64,000 bases of DNA, taken from the NCBI RefSeq assembly GCF_000344805.1, contig NC_020453.1, positions 868,001-932,000 on the forward strand. Direction: 5' to 3'. The stretch is from Bradyrhizobium oligotrophicum S58 (GTDB lineage Bacteria > Pseudomonadota > Alphaproteobacteria > Rhizobiales > Xanthobacteraceae). Shown here one piece after another: positions 1 through 8,359 of the stretch. The notes beneath the pieces were generated by a model, which was not told where the DNA came from, ran no database searches, and saw only the letters and a program-made list of their open reading frames with translations. Numbering within the stretch: the stretch's first letter is position 1; each line of letters opens with the position of its first letter. A program made the position numbers and the translations under genes.

Positions 1-877
1 GCGAGCGATGGCCGAACGGACCATAGAGCTGCTCGCGGCGCACCACGAGCTTCACCGGACGTCCGACCAGCTTGGCGGCGAGGATGCCGAGGATCTGCGG
101 CCCGGCGATCAAGCCCTTGCCGCCGAAGCCGCCGCCGAGATAGGGGCTGCGGATCAGGATGTTCTCAGGCGCAATGCCGAACAGCTCGGCCAGGCGCCCG
201 CGCATCATCACGAGTCCCTGGGTCGGCGTGTCGATGACGAGCTTGTCGCCGTGCCATTCGGCGACGATCGCGTGCGGCTCCATCGCGTTGTGATAGTGCG
301 CCGGGGTCTCGTAGGTCGCGGTGATCTGCCTGTCGCTGCCTGCCAGCGCGGCCTCGACGTCGCCGTGGTAGCTCTCGGCGGGAAAGCCCATGCCGACCAC
401 AGGCGGCACGTAGGCGTCACCGGCGTCGAGCCCGATGCGGGCGGGCTCGGCTTCGTAGCGCGGCGACAGCAGCGCGGCGCCTTCGGTCGCGGCTTCCAGG
501 CTCTCGGCGACGACGAGTGCGATCGGCTGGTTGGCGTAGCGCACGCGGTCGTTCTGCAGCGCCTCGAACCGGAACGCGAAGGGATTGGGCTTGCCGTCGG
601 GGTCACCGGCCAGAGGCGGCCGGTTCGCCGATGTCATGACCTCGACGACGCCCGGATGCGCCTTGGCAGCGTCGACGTCGAGAGAGACGACGCGACCACG
701 CGCGATGCTGCTCACGGCCAGCACGGCATAGAGCAGGCCGGGCGGATTGTTGTCGGCGGCATAGCGCGCGCGGCCTGTGACCTTGGCGAGACCGTCCACG
801 CGCGACAGCGGCTGGCCGATGTTCGAGCCGTGGCGGAGATGGGCGGGATCGCGGGAGAGATTGAGCTCAGGCGTCAT
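1..877 (-). CDS. Xanthine dehydrogenase-family molybdopterin-binding subunit (N-terminal part; C-terminus outside window)
   Basis: Large catalytic subunit of a molybdenum hydroxylase, expected to bind the molybdopterin cofactor and oxidise an aldehyde or N-heterocycle. The minus-strand frame opens with ATG at 877 (MTPELNLSRDPAHLR) and stays open to the left edge, giving about 292 residues. Family features seen: an early RVDGLAKVTGRARYAAD segment, PIALVVAESLEAA, and GGGFGGKG near the edge, the glycine-rich loop of this family. The start overlaps the stop of the FAD subunit by 11 bp, so the two are probably translationally coupled. Order FeS-FAD-Mo and the extra cysteines of the FAD subunit point to a PaoABC-like periplasmic or cytoplasmic aldehyde oxidoreductase rather than true xanthine dehydrogenase. 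Substrate is not deducible. Confidence 0.9.
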   Translation of the reverse strand, partial: MTPELNLSRDPAHLRHGSNIGQPLSRVDGLAKVTGRARYAADNNPPGLLYAVLAVSSIARGRVVSLDVDAAKAHPGVVEVMTSANRPPLAGDPDGKPNPFAFRFEALQNDRVRYANQPIALVVAESLEAATEGAALLSPRYEAEPARIGLDAGDAYVPPVVGMGFPAESYHGDVEAALAGSDRQITATYETPAHYHNAMEPHAIVAEWHGDKLVIDTPTQGLVMMRGRLAELFGIAPENILIRSPYLGGGFGGKGLIAGPQILGILAAKLVGRPVKLVVRREQLYGPFGHRS

Positions 878-1925
878 GGAGTGCTCCTGGAACGGAGGAG
901 AAGGGAGAGGCCGGCAGCGCCGGCATGCGCGACGGCGTGCCCTCGGCTGCGGCGGCAAGCGCGCGCACGATCAGACCGCGCGCGAGCGGGATCTTGTAGG
1001 CGTTGTCGCCGGAGGGCTTTGCCGTGTTGAGCGCAACGTCGGCGGCCTGCTGGAATGCACTGGTCTGCGCCTTCTGGCCCGCAAGCAGCGCCTCGGCATC
1101 AACGGCACGCCATGGCTTGGCGGCAACACCGCCGAGCGCGAGGCGTGCGCTGCTGATCGTGCCGTTGTCGATGACGAGACCGGCTGCGGCGGAGACGACG
1201 GCGAACGCGTAGGAATTGCGCTCGCGGACCTTCAAATAGCGCGCATGCCTTGCGAAGGCGCGCGCGGCTGCCGGCAGCCGGATCGCGACGATCATTTCGC
1301 CGGGGGCGAGCACGGTCTCGCGCTCCGGCGTGCTGGCGGGCAACAGATGCAGTGCCTCCAGCGCGACCTCGCGCCGGCCCGCTGCGCCCTCGATCTCCAC
1401 CACCGCATCGAACGCCGCCAGCGGCACGCAGAAGTCGGAGGGGTTGGTGGCGATGCAGGCCTCGCTCCAGCCGAGCACGGCGTGCTGGTGGTTGTCGCCG
1501 CCACGGGCGTTGCAGCCGGCGCCGGGCTTGCGCTTGTTGCAGGCGGAGGCCGGATCGTAGAAATAGGCGCACCGCGTCCGCTGTAGCAGATTGCCGCCGA
1601 CGGTGGCGGCATTGCGCAGCTGCGCCGAAGCGCCGGACAGCAGCGCTTCCGCTACCGCCGGGAAATCGCGCGCGAAGCTTGTGTCATGGGCGAGATCGGC
1701 GTTGCGCACCAAAGCGCCAATTCTGACGTCGCCATTGCCTGAAGTCTCGATGCGCGTCAGTTCGGCGAGCTGCGAGATGTCGACCAGCCGCGATGGCCTG
1801 ACGACGTTGCCCTTCATCAGGTCGAGCAGATTGGTGCCGGAGGCCAGATAGGCGGCGCCGGGCGCGCTGGCGGCGGCGATCGCGTCCGCGACCGTCGACG
1901 GCTTCACGTAGTCGAACTGGTTCAT
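867..1925 (-). CDS. FAD-binding subunit of molybdenum hydroxylase (PaoB-like)
   Basis: About 352 residues, starting MNQFDYVKPSTVADAI. It carries electrons between the 2Fe-2S subunit and FAD in the three-subunit enzyme. The FAD-binding signature ASGTNLLDLMKG lies near residues 35-46 and ATVGGNLLQRTRC follows further on. Four cysteines in RTRC...SACNK...GAGCNARGG match the additional [4Fe-4S] site known from E. coli PaoB and 4-hydroxybenzoyl-CoA reductase beta subunits; this supports the PaoABC assignment. The gene starts within the last codons of the 2Fe-2S gene (ATGA overlap) and ends inside the start of the Mo subunit gene, so all three form one tightly packed operon read leftwards. Confidence 0.92.
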   Translation of the reverse strand: MNQFDYVKPSTVADAIAAASAPGAAYLASGTNLLDLMKGNVVRPSRLVDISQLAELTRIETSGNGDVRIGALVRNADLAHDTSFARDFPAVAEALLSGASAQLRNAATVGGNLLQRTRCAYFYDPASACNKRKPGAGCNARGGDNHQHAVLGWSEACIATNPSDFCVPLAAFDAVVEIEGAAGRREVALEALHLLPASTPERETVLAPGEMIVAIRLPAAARAFARHARYLKVRERNSYAFAVVSAAAGLVIDNGTISSARLALGGVAAKPWRAVDAEALLAGQKAQTSAFQQAADVALNTAKPSGDNAYKIPLARGLIVRALAAAAEGTPSRMPALPASPFSSVPGALHDA

Positions 1926-2416
1926 GCCGCGCGCTCCGTCTTGTCGGTAAGCGTCGCCTGCGCGTCGAGCACCGCCTCGACGATCCCCACATAGGCGCTG
2001 CAGCGGCACAGATTGCCGCTCATGCCTTCGCGCACGCGCTCGGGATCAGCGCCGGCCTGGCCTTCATTGATCAGGCCGACCGCGCTCATGATCTGGCCCG
2101 GCGTGCAGAAGCCGCATTGCAGGGCGTCGTGGGCGATGAACGCCTCCTGCACCGGGTGCAGCTGGTCGCCCTGGGCAAGTCCTTCGATGGTGGTGACCGC
2201 AGCGCCGTCCAGGCTTACGGCAAGCGTCAGGCAGGAGTTGATGCGGCGGCCGTCGACGAGCACGGTGCAGGCGCCGCACTGGCCGCGATCGCAGCCTTTC
2301 TTGGTGCCGGTGAGGTGGAGGCGCTCGCGCAGCAGGTCGAGCAGGGTGACCCTGGGGTCGTCGAGCGCAAGCGTTCGCGGCTCACCGTTGATGGTGAGTC
2401 TGACAGTCCAATTCAT
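1922..2416 (-). CDS. 2Fe-2S subunit of molybdenum hydroxylase (PaoA-like)
   Basis: A 164-residue protein with two [2Fe-2S] clusters. The plant-ferredoxin-type cluster is C42-x4-C47-x2-C50 with C62; the second, helical-domain cluster is C101-x2-C104 with C137-x-C139 (CGFCTPGQ and CRCS). It is the first gene of the operon and overlaps the FAD subunit start by 4 bp. Unlike E. coli PaoA it has no N-terminal Tat signal, so a cytoplasmic enzyme is more likely. The divergent promoter region it shares with the TetR gene holds a perfect palindrome, suggesting direct repression by that regulator. Confidence 0.93.
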   Translation of the reverse strand: MNWTVRLTINGEPRTLALDDPRVTLLDLLRERLHLTGTKKGCDRGQCGACTVLVDGRRINSCLTLAVSLDGAAVTTIEGLAQGDQLHPVQEAFIAHDALQCGFCTPGQIMSAVGLINEGQAGADPERVREGMSGNLCRCSAYVGIVEAVLDAQATLTDKTERAA

Positions 2417-2551
2417 GCGTTGTTCCGATCGAAGCGATGGCCTAATCGGATCGCAGCGGGCACCGCCTTACGGGCGATGGTCCGTCCAGATCCAGCGACC
2501 GCGGGATGCGACAGGAAAAGTTGGCAGTCCCGGGGTGGCAGGTCTATTTAT

Positions 2552-2568
2552 ACGGAGGACTCCTCCGT
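2552..2568. promoter_or_regulatory. Palindromic operator between molybdenum hydroxylase operon and TetR gene
   Basis: Perfect inverted repeat ACGGAGGA-C-TCCTCCGT with 8-bp arms and a 1-bp centre. It lies between the divergently transcribed 2Fe-2S gene (start 2416) and the TetR gene (start 2612). The size and symmetry are typical of a TetR-family operator. That the neighbouring TetR protein binds it is an inference. Confidence 0.7.
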
Positions 2569-2611
2569 TTAGCAAGAGGACGTGGCGAGCCCGTCATCAA
2601 GAGCTGGTGAG

Positions 2612-3202
2612 ATGGAGACGAAACCACAAGAGCGGCTGCGCAAGCCGCGCGCCGATGCGCAGCGAAACCGCGAGCGCGTGCTGGAGGCGGCCAAGGCGGT
2701 GTTCAGCGTCGGCGGCGCCGAAGCGAGCCTGGAAGCGGTCGCCCGACAGGCGGGCGTCGGCATCGGCACGCTCTATCGCCATTTCCCGACCCGCGAGGAT
2801 CTGTTCGAGGCGGTGTATCGCCGCGAGGTCGAGCAGCTCGCCGAGCTGGCCGAGGAGCTGAAGAGCGAGCCGTCCCCGGTCGAGGCGCTCCGGCGCTGGC
2901 TGCGCTCGACGGTGCAGTTCGTCGCGACCAAGAAGGGCATGATGGCCGCGCTCGCGATCGTCATGACCGCGAACTCCGAGCTTGCGGCGTATTCGCACGG
3001 CCATCTCACCCGCTCCATCGGCGCGCTGCTCGCCCGCGCCGTCGAGGCCGGCGAGATCCGCAACGACATCAGCGCCGACGACGTCCTGCGCGCGCTGATC
3101 GGCATGTGCTACATGCACGACCAGACCGGCTGGCAGCAGAGCGTGCTGCGGCTGCTGGATGTGTTCGTCGATGGGTTGAGGGTGGGGAAGGGGCGGGAGT
3201 GA
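2612..3202 (+). CDS. TetR/AcrR-family transcriptional regulator
   Basis: About 196 residues from the ATG at 2612 (METKPQERLRKPRADAQ). An in-frame GTG at 2582 would add ten residues; neither start has a strong Shine-Dalgarno. The N-terminal helix-turn-helix is clear: RERVLEAAKAVFSVGG, then SLEAVARQAGVGIGTLYRHF around residues 40-60. The C-terminal half is a helical ligand-binding domain of the type seen in SbtR-like regulators. It is divergent from the molybdenum hydroxylase operon with a palindromic operator between, so it probably represses that operon and itself until an inducer, perhaps the enzyme's substrate, binds. Confidence 0.9.
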   Translation: METKPQERLRKPRADAQRNRERVLEAAKAVFSVGGAEASLEAVARQAGVGIGTLYRHFPTREDLFEAVYRREVEQLAELAEELKSEPSPVEALRRWLRSTVQFVATKKGMMAALAIVMTANSELAAYSHGHLTRSIGALLARAVEAGEIRNDISADDVLRALIGMCYMHDQTGWQQSVLRLLDVFVDGLRVGKGRE

Positions 3203-3305
3203 GATTGTTTCGCGCGGCGTGAGCTGCGTAGTGGCTTGTCTGAGCTACCCGCTTTCGACGGCGCTCTCGTCTGGGTGCTGCGTCAATCCGGCTGCTCCCT
3301 CCATC

Positions 3306-3458
3306 GTCATTCCGGGGCGCGCGAAGCGCGAGCCCGGAATCCATAAGCACGATACTCGCTGGGGTTCGCGGTGCCTGCACACGGCGCTCTCGCTCCGAAA
3401 TTGCGGCCTGTGAGTATGGATTCCGGGCTCATTCGCTGCGCGAATGCCCCGGAATGAC
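3306..3458. repeat. Intergenic inverted-repeat pair (CATTCCGGGGCGC type)
   Basis: Two imperfect palindromic units face each other: 3306-3344 (GTCATTCCGGGGCGCGCGAA, continuing to GAATCCAT) and its inverted counterpart 3416-3458 (ATGGATTCCGGGCTC to GGAATGAC). The whole can fold into a long stem with about 70 nt between the units. I recall this as a common dispersed intergenic repeat of Bradyrhizobium. The stretch 3203-3480 holds no convincing gene. Confidence 0.75.
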
Positions 3459-3480
3459 GAAGGTGGGCGTACGGTAATGC

Positions 3481-3823
3481 TTAGGCTACCGGCGTCCCGC
3501 ACGCAGCGCAGAGCTTCGCGCGCGGTGTTCTCAACGGCTTCCCACACGATGTGCAGGACGGACCGAAGTCGCTTCGTCGATGGTGCCAGATCGCAAGGGC
3601 GTTCGTCTCGTCAAAGCCGGTCAGTTCACGGTAGCGCTGCAGCGCGCCTGTTTTGCTATCGACCGCGGCGGTGGGCTTGCCCGAGTGTGCATTCGTTCGC
3701 CCGCCGATACCCTTCGATGTCGTCCATTCGTTTCCTAAGAAGAGGCTCGATCTCGGCCCACTCCTGCTCGTCGAGCATTGGCACTTCGATGCCACAACGC
3801 CAGCAATAGACTGTGATGGCCAT
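3481..3823 (-). pseudogene. Small zinc-ribbon-type hypothetical protein, frameshifted
   Basis: Read leftwards from ATG 3823 the protein begins MAITVYCWRCGIEVPMLDEQ and runs to a stop at 3656-3658. The continuation is in another frame and gives ALQRYRELTGFDETNALAI, then CTSCGKPLRTPRAKLCAACG, ending at 3481. Together they make one small protein with three CxxC knuckles (CWRC, CTSC, CAAC), a pattern I recall from short conserved rhizobial proteins. The length 343 nt is one base off a multiple of three, consistent with a single insertion or a two-base loss near 3660-3700. It lies one base after the hydrolase gene on the same strand, so it was probably co-transcribed. Confidence 0.65.
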
Positions 3824-3824
3824 C

Positions 3825-4526
3825 TCACCCCCTGAGCCACTCCATCATGGCCTGCGCCGTTTCCTCCGGCTGCTCGGGCTGCGGCAGGTGGCCGCAATTC
3901 TCCAGCACGACCAGCCAGCTGCCGTCGATGCCGTCGGCCATCTCCTTGGACAGGGTGTTCGGAATGGTGTTGTCCGTGTCGCCGGTCAGCACCAGGGTCG
4001 GGCAGCGGATCGCGGTCAGCGTCGGCCGCGAGTCCGGGCGCGACATGATCGCCGTCAGCTGCCGGATGAAGCCGATGACGCCGACCTCCTCGGCCATGTC
4101 GTGGACCAGCTGGAGCAGCCGCGGATCATCCTGGCGCGACGGATGGACGAAGCCCGAGAACAGCTCGTCGACCACGCCGTGATAGTCGCCGTCCTTCGCG
4201 CGCGTGATCATGGTGCGGCGCCGCGCGCTCGCCTCTGGCGTATCGGCCCGCGCCTGGGTGTTGATCAGCGCCAGCCGCGCCACCCGCTCCGGCGCCTGTC
4301 GCATGATCTCGAAGGCGATGTAGCCGCCCATCGAATGTCCCGCGAGCGCGAAGCGCGGCGGCGCCTCGGAGAGGATCCGGCGTGCGATCGCTGCCATGCT
4401 GTCGTCGCGGACATGGTTGGCGACCATCACGGGTCCGAGCCGCCACAGTGCGGGGATCACGGGCGCATAGATGCGGGGCGACGAGATCAGTCCGGGCACC
4501 AGCACGAGCGGCAGCGCATCAGTCAT
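3825..4526 (-). CDS. Alpha/beta hydrolase
   Basis: A 233-residue hydrolase from ATG 4526 (MTDALPLVLVPGL), with GGGGGA upstream as ribosome-binding site. The longer frame to 4613 lacks such a site. The oxyanion segment LVLVPGL is near the N-terminus, the nucleophile elbow is GHSMGG (Ser about 67), the acid is likely in LVLTGDTDNTIP, and the catalytic His is in ENCGHLPQPEQP near the C-terminus. It is a single-domain, cytoplasmic member of the esterase/peroxidase-like branch; the natural substrate is unknown. A small frameshifted zinc-ribbon gene follows directly. Confidence 0.88.
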   Translation of the reverse strand: MTDALPLVLVPGLISSPRIYAPVIPALWRLGPVMVANHVRDDSMAAIARRILSEAPPRFALAGHSMGGYIAFEIMRQAPERVARLALINTQARADTPEASARRRTMITRAKDGDYHGVVDELFSGFVHPSRQDDPRLLQLVHDMAEEVGVIGFIRQLTAIMSRPDSRPTLTAIRCPTLVLTGDTDNTIPNTLSKEMADGIDGSWLVVLENCGHLPQPEQPEETAQAMMEWLRG

Positions 4527-4605
4527 GGCTTTCCCCCTGGAACGGCTTTCCGCTGTAGGATCGGTGTTCTCCGCCCGCCCACCATTTACCTGCGAGACGC
4601 CGCCG

Positions 4606-4913
4606 ATGTCCAACGAAGTCCTCGCGTTCGAGTTGTGCCGGCAGAGCGAGGGCCTCGTCTATCGCTTTGCCCGCATGACCCGTCCGGACGGCAGCGTCGG
4701 CTTCAAGCGCGCCGACGGGGATTATTGGATCGTGTGGAAGCCGGATTGGGCCGGGTGACCTGGGACGAGCTCTCGCAATCCTGCATGGGCCGGCCTTGGA
4801 GCGTGCCTTGGAACGTGCTGCCCGGGGATCAAGGCGCGGCGCCGCCGCAGGGCGAATGGGTGAGCCGAAAGGGCATGAAGTCCTACGGCTACAGCCTGGT
4901 CCATCTCCGCTGA
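4606..4913 (+). pseudogene. Small conserved hypothetical protein, frameshifted at a G tract
   Basis: Starts MSNEVLAFELCRQSEGLVYR at 4606 and reads to YWIVWKPDW, then hits a stop at 4756. The rest, VTWDELSQSCMGRPWSVPWN to SYGYSLVHLR, is in the neighbouring frame and ends at 4913. Adding one G in the run near 4746 rejoins them as ...KPDWGRVTWDEL..., a 102-residue protein; the span of 308 nt is one short of a multiple of three. The protein is rich in W and aromatic residues and I do not recognise its function. It is divergent from the hydrolase gene. Confidence 0.6.
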
Positions 4914-5693
4914 GGACGCGGCCTGTCGGCCTGCGCTCCCACGTCGTGCGCTCCGGCAGATGCTCTCAATGATTGAGCATGATCGTCGATCCCGCGCAAT
5001 TGCCGATGGCTGTAGCGGCACTCGCGGCTTTGTCGTGGCATCGAGGATGTTCGCGTGAGAGAGTGCGCATCCGACTACTCCCGATGCGCACGCACTCCCG
5101 GCGCGAGCAGCGCGATGTTACCAGCCGATCACGGTCAATCATGGCGGTGGGGACCTGGCGTCACGACAATATCACGTCCGTGGCACGCGTCGCCGGAGAC
5201 GGCAGATGCAGCTCGGAGTTTATTAGTTGTGGCCATCGGATGGCCGTCGCCAGAATTCGACCACGTGTCTCTCTGCAACTAATAGATAGCGCGTGATGGG
5301 CCGAGCTACTTCAAGCTTTGCGGCGTAGGTGATCCCGCTGTGCATGATCTTACCGCCACATGCAGTTCGCTCGATGGTGCAGGCCGCGATCCCGCTCTTG
5401 CAATGGTGTGCATGCGGCACGTCCGGCGCAGGTGCCGCCTCGCAGCAAGCGAAGGGATGAGAGGTGTCGCTGCACCACGACGAGGTGCCTCTCTGACGCG
5501 CTCGGGGGCAGACGTCGACGGGGGACCGATGCATCGCCGATCCCGTCCGTCGTCATGCGCGCAGAAGAGTTACAGTGCCAGTGATGGCTTCTTCGGATGT
5601 GATCGCCGTCCCATGCTCGTGCGCATGAGTTCGGGCGCGCCACATCGGCTCGATGCTGCGCGGCTTCATGCGAGCCGGCGCCTGTCGATGGGG
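4914..5693. other. Gene-poor intergenic stretch
   Basis: About 780 bp between the small frameshifted gene and the IclR gene. Several frames of 70-115 codons are open here but none has a ribosome-binding site, a recognisable domain or plausible residue composition. No tRNA or palindromic repeat stood out. It may be decayed sequence. Confidence 0.4.
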
Positions 5694-6581
5694 TCACACC
5701 AGAAGCGGCTGGACCGTAGCTGCCAGCTTCTGCAGCAGCGGCAGGAAGCGCTCCTTCATCTCGTCGACCCCGATGCGATCGACATGGCCGCCGATATTGG
5801 CGGCGGCGACGATGCCGCCATCGTAGCGGCGGATCGGCACGGAGATCGAGCGGAAGCCGTGCTCGGCTTCGCCGTCGACCAGCGAATATCCGTCACTGCG
5901 CGCCGCGATGATCGTTTCGAGCAGTGCCTGCTTGTCCGTCACCGTAGTCGACGTCATCGCGGTCACGGACATGCGCGCGATGGCCTCGCCCAGCTGATCG
6001 TCAGGCATCCGGCTCAGCAGTGCCCGCCCGACGGAGGTGCAGAACGCCGGCAGCCGGTAGCCGATCTCGAGCCCGGTGGAGAACATCCGCGTCGGCGTGG
6101 CCCGCGCGATGAAGACGACCTCGTCGCCGTCCAGGACCGCCAGTGAGCAGACCTCGCGGGCCTCGGTGGCCGTCGCGTCCATCAGGGGCTGCATCACGCT
6201 GTTGATCTGGTTCGAGGCCAGGTAGCTGGAAGCGAGCAGCAGGACGCGCGGCGTCAGCGAGAACAGCCGGTCGTCGCCGTGGACCAGGCCGGACGCTTTC
6301 AGCGTCAGCAGGATGCGGCGCACGGTGGCGCGGGCAAGGCCGGTGAGTTCGGCGGCCTTGCTCAGCGTCATTGGCCGACCCTCGCGGCTGAAGGCTTGTA
6401 TCACCCTCAAGCCGCGATCGAGCGCTTCGACGAACTCAGGACCGTCGCCCCGAGCCTGCTTCTTCTCCTCATCAGTCCGCTTTAGTTTCGGCATCGGCCT
6501 GACACGTTCCATTGTTGTTGTTTTCGGCCGCAGTGAAGCTGCTGTCCGTTTGCCCCTGGGCTTCGGTTGTAGCTTTTTCAC
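5694..6581 (-). CDS. IclR-family transcriptional regulator
   Basis: A 295-residue regulator from GTG 6581, with GGGGAG nine bases upstream. A basic, probably disordered tail of about 45 residues precedes the winged helix-turn-helix (EFVEALDRGLRVIQAFS, then TLSKAAELTGLARATVRRIL), and the IclR effector domain follows (EVCSLAVLDGDEVVFIARA, ..PAFCTSVGRALLSRMPDD, GFRSISVPIRRYDG). The order of motifs is that of PcaU/PcaR/PobR-type regulators of aromatic catabolism. It is divergent from the Rieske oxygenase gene, 125 bp away, and is the obvious candidate regulator of that cluster. Confidence 0.92.
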   Translation of the reverse strand: MKKLQPKPRGKRTAASLRPKTTTMERVRPMPKLKRTDEEKKQARGDGPEFVEALDRGLRVIQAFSREGRPMTLSKAAELTGLARATVRRILLTLKASGLVHGDDRLFSLTPRVLLLASSYLASNQINSVMQPLMDATATEAREVCSLAVLDGDEVVFIARATPTRMFSTGLEIGYRLPAFCTSVGRALLSRMPDDQLGEAIARMSVTAMTSTTVTDKQALLETIIAARSDGYSLVDGEAEHGFRSISVPIRRYDGGIVAAANIGGHVDRIGVDEMKERFLPLLQKLAATVQPLLV

Positions 6582-6705
6582 TTGCGCTTCTCCCCACTTA
6601 AAGCGAATCTAATCTTGTCGAACATGTGTTCGGCTAGCGAACATTATTGGATGATCACGTGACGCTCAACGCCCGACTTGCGACGGAACAGGAGAGACGG
6701 CCATC

Positions 6706-8064
6706 ATGATGAGCCAGGAGCAGAATGACCTGATCACGCGCATCGGACCCACCGCACCTGCCGGTAAACTAATGAGGATGTACTGGCAGCCGGCGGCGCT
6801 GGCCGATGAGCTCGTGGGCGAACGGCCGGTTCGCGCGGTCAAGCTGCTTGGCCAGCACTTCGTTCTCTTCAAGGATGAGCAGGGGCGCTACGGACTACTT
6901 GACCGCGACTGTCCGCATCGCGGCGCCGATCTCGCCTTCGGGCGCCTCGAACAGGGAGGTCTGCGCTGCTCGTTTCATGGGTGGCTGTTCGATGTCGAGG
7001 GACAGTGCCTCGAGACACCGGCCGAGCCGCCGGGCTCTCCGCTCTGCAAGAACATCCGGCAGCGCTCTTATCCCGTGGTCGAGAAGGGTGGCATCCTCTG
7101 GGCCTGGCTCGGCGACGGCGCAGCGCCGGCGTTCCCGGATCTCGACTGCTTCACCGCGCCCGACACCTACACCTTCGCCTTCAAGGGCCTGATCGAGTGC
7201 AACTGGCTGCAGGCGCTGGAGGTCGGCATCGATCCCGCGCATGCCTCGTTCCTGCATCGCTTCTTCGAGGACGAGGACACGTCGACGGCCTATGGCAAGC
7301 AGTTCCGCGGCGCTTCCGCCGACAGCGAGCTTCCGATGACCAAGGTGCTGCGCGAATATGATCGCCCGATCATCAATGTCGAGCGCACCGAATACGGCCT
7401 GCGCATCATCGCGCTACGCGAGATCGATGCCGAGCGCACCCATGTGCGCGTCACCAATCAGCTATTCCCGCACGCCTTCGTGATCCCGATGAGCACGGAG
7501 ATGACGATCACGCAGTGGCACGTGCCCGTCGATGACGAGACCTGCTACTGGTACGCGATCTTCACCAGCTACGGCGCGCCCGTCGACCGGGCCAAGATGC
7601 GGGAGCAGCGGCTCGAGCTCTATGAACTGCCCGAATATCGCTCGCGCAAGAACAAGAGCAACGATTACGGCTTCGATCCGCGGGAGCAGGCGACGGCGAC
7701 CTACACCGGCATGGGCAACGACATCAACGTGCACGACCAGTGGGCGGTGGAATCGATGGGCCGGATCCAGGACCGCACCCGCGAACATCTCGGGCAATCG
7801 GACAAGGCCATCATCCAATATCGCCGGCTGCTGCGCGAGCAGATCGAGAAGGTCGCAGGCGGCGAGCCGCCGATGCTGTTCCTCGATCCGGCCGAGGCGC
7901 GCAGCGTGCAGGGCCCGGCGACGATGGACGGCATCGGCCCGACGCGCGGCTGGGAGACCTATTGGATGGAAGTCGACGTCCGCCGCCGTCGCAACGCCCC
8001 CTGGGCAGCACCGGTGCCAGCAGATATCGTGCGCCTGGCGCCGCATCTGAGCGCTGCGGAGTGA
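6706..8064 (+). CDS. Rieske non-heme iron oxygenase, alpha subunit (phthalate 4,5-dioxygenase-like)
   Basis: A 452-residue aromatic-ring oxygenase or demethylase. The Rieske cluster ligands are C69-x-H71 and C88-x2-H91 (CPHRGADL and CSFHGW). The catalytic mononuclear iron site is in the segment NWLQALEVGIDPAHASFLH, matching the D-x2-H-x4-H pattern. The C-terminal half resembles the phthalate 4,5-dioxygenase / vanillate-demethylase oxygenase branch. GGAGAG lies nine bases before the ATG at 6706; a second ATG follows at once. No reductase gene is nearby, so electrons must come from elsewhere. It is followed by a glutamine-synthetase-like gene and faces the IclR gene. Confidence 0.92.
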   Translation: MMSQEQNDLITRIGPTAPAGKLMRMYWQPAALADELVGERPVRAVKLLGQHFVLFKDEQGRYGLLDRDCPHRGADLAFGRLEQGGLRCSFHGWLFDVEGQCLETPAEPPGSPLCKNIRQRSYPVVEKGGILWAWLGDGAAPAFPDLDCFTAPDTYTFAFKGLIECNWLQALEVGIDPAHASFLHRFFEDEDTSTAYGKQFRGASADSELPMTKVLREYDRPIINVERTEYGLRIIALREIDAERTHVRVTNQLFPHAFVIPMSTEMTITQWHVPVDDETCYWYAIFTSYGAPVDRAKMREQRLELYELPEYRSRKNKSNDYGFDPREQATATYTGMGNDINVHDQWAVESMGRIQDRTREHLGQSDKAIIQYRRLLREQIEKVAGGEPPMLFLDPAEARSVQGPATMDGIGPTRGWETYWMEVDVRRRRNAPWAAPVPADIVRLAPHLSAAE

Positions 8065-8130
8065 AGGTGGGCGTGAGCGCGCATTTGTCCTTTGGTGTAG
8101 TTGGCGAGCTCTTGCCCCGAGCGCCGTGTG

Positions 8131-8291
8131 CCCCCTCTCCCCCTTCTTCACGGGGAGAGGGTCGGGGTGAGGGGCAGCCGCGCGGGAAGTGCGAACGGTC
8201 AGACCTGTACCCTCTCACCCGGGTCGCATCTTCGATGCAATCCGACCTCTCAGTGCGAGCGAAGCTCGTGCCCCCGCGAGCGGGGAGAGGC
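8131..8291. repeat. Dispersed intergenic repeat, copy A (plus orientation)
   Basis: About 160 bp with a CTCTCCCC...CGGGGAGAG hairpin at each end, and GACCTGTACCCTCTCACCCG in the middle. A second, inverted copy lies at 13731-13890. It fills most of the 295-bp gap between the Rieske and glutamine-synthetase-like genes, so the latter may have its own promoter or depend on read-through. Confidence 0.75.
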
Positions 8292-8359
8292 GAGGACCGA
8301 GCCCGCCGCACGGCCGCGGACTCGATCGCGCGATCAGCCATCCTACCCGGGAGCAATCG

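Noticed and set aside
5223..5534. A 103-codon minus-strand frame in the 4914-5693 gap
   Set aside because: No ribosome-binding site, no recognisable domain; overlapping frames on the other strand are equally open.
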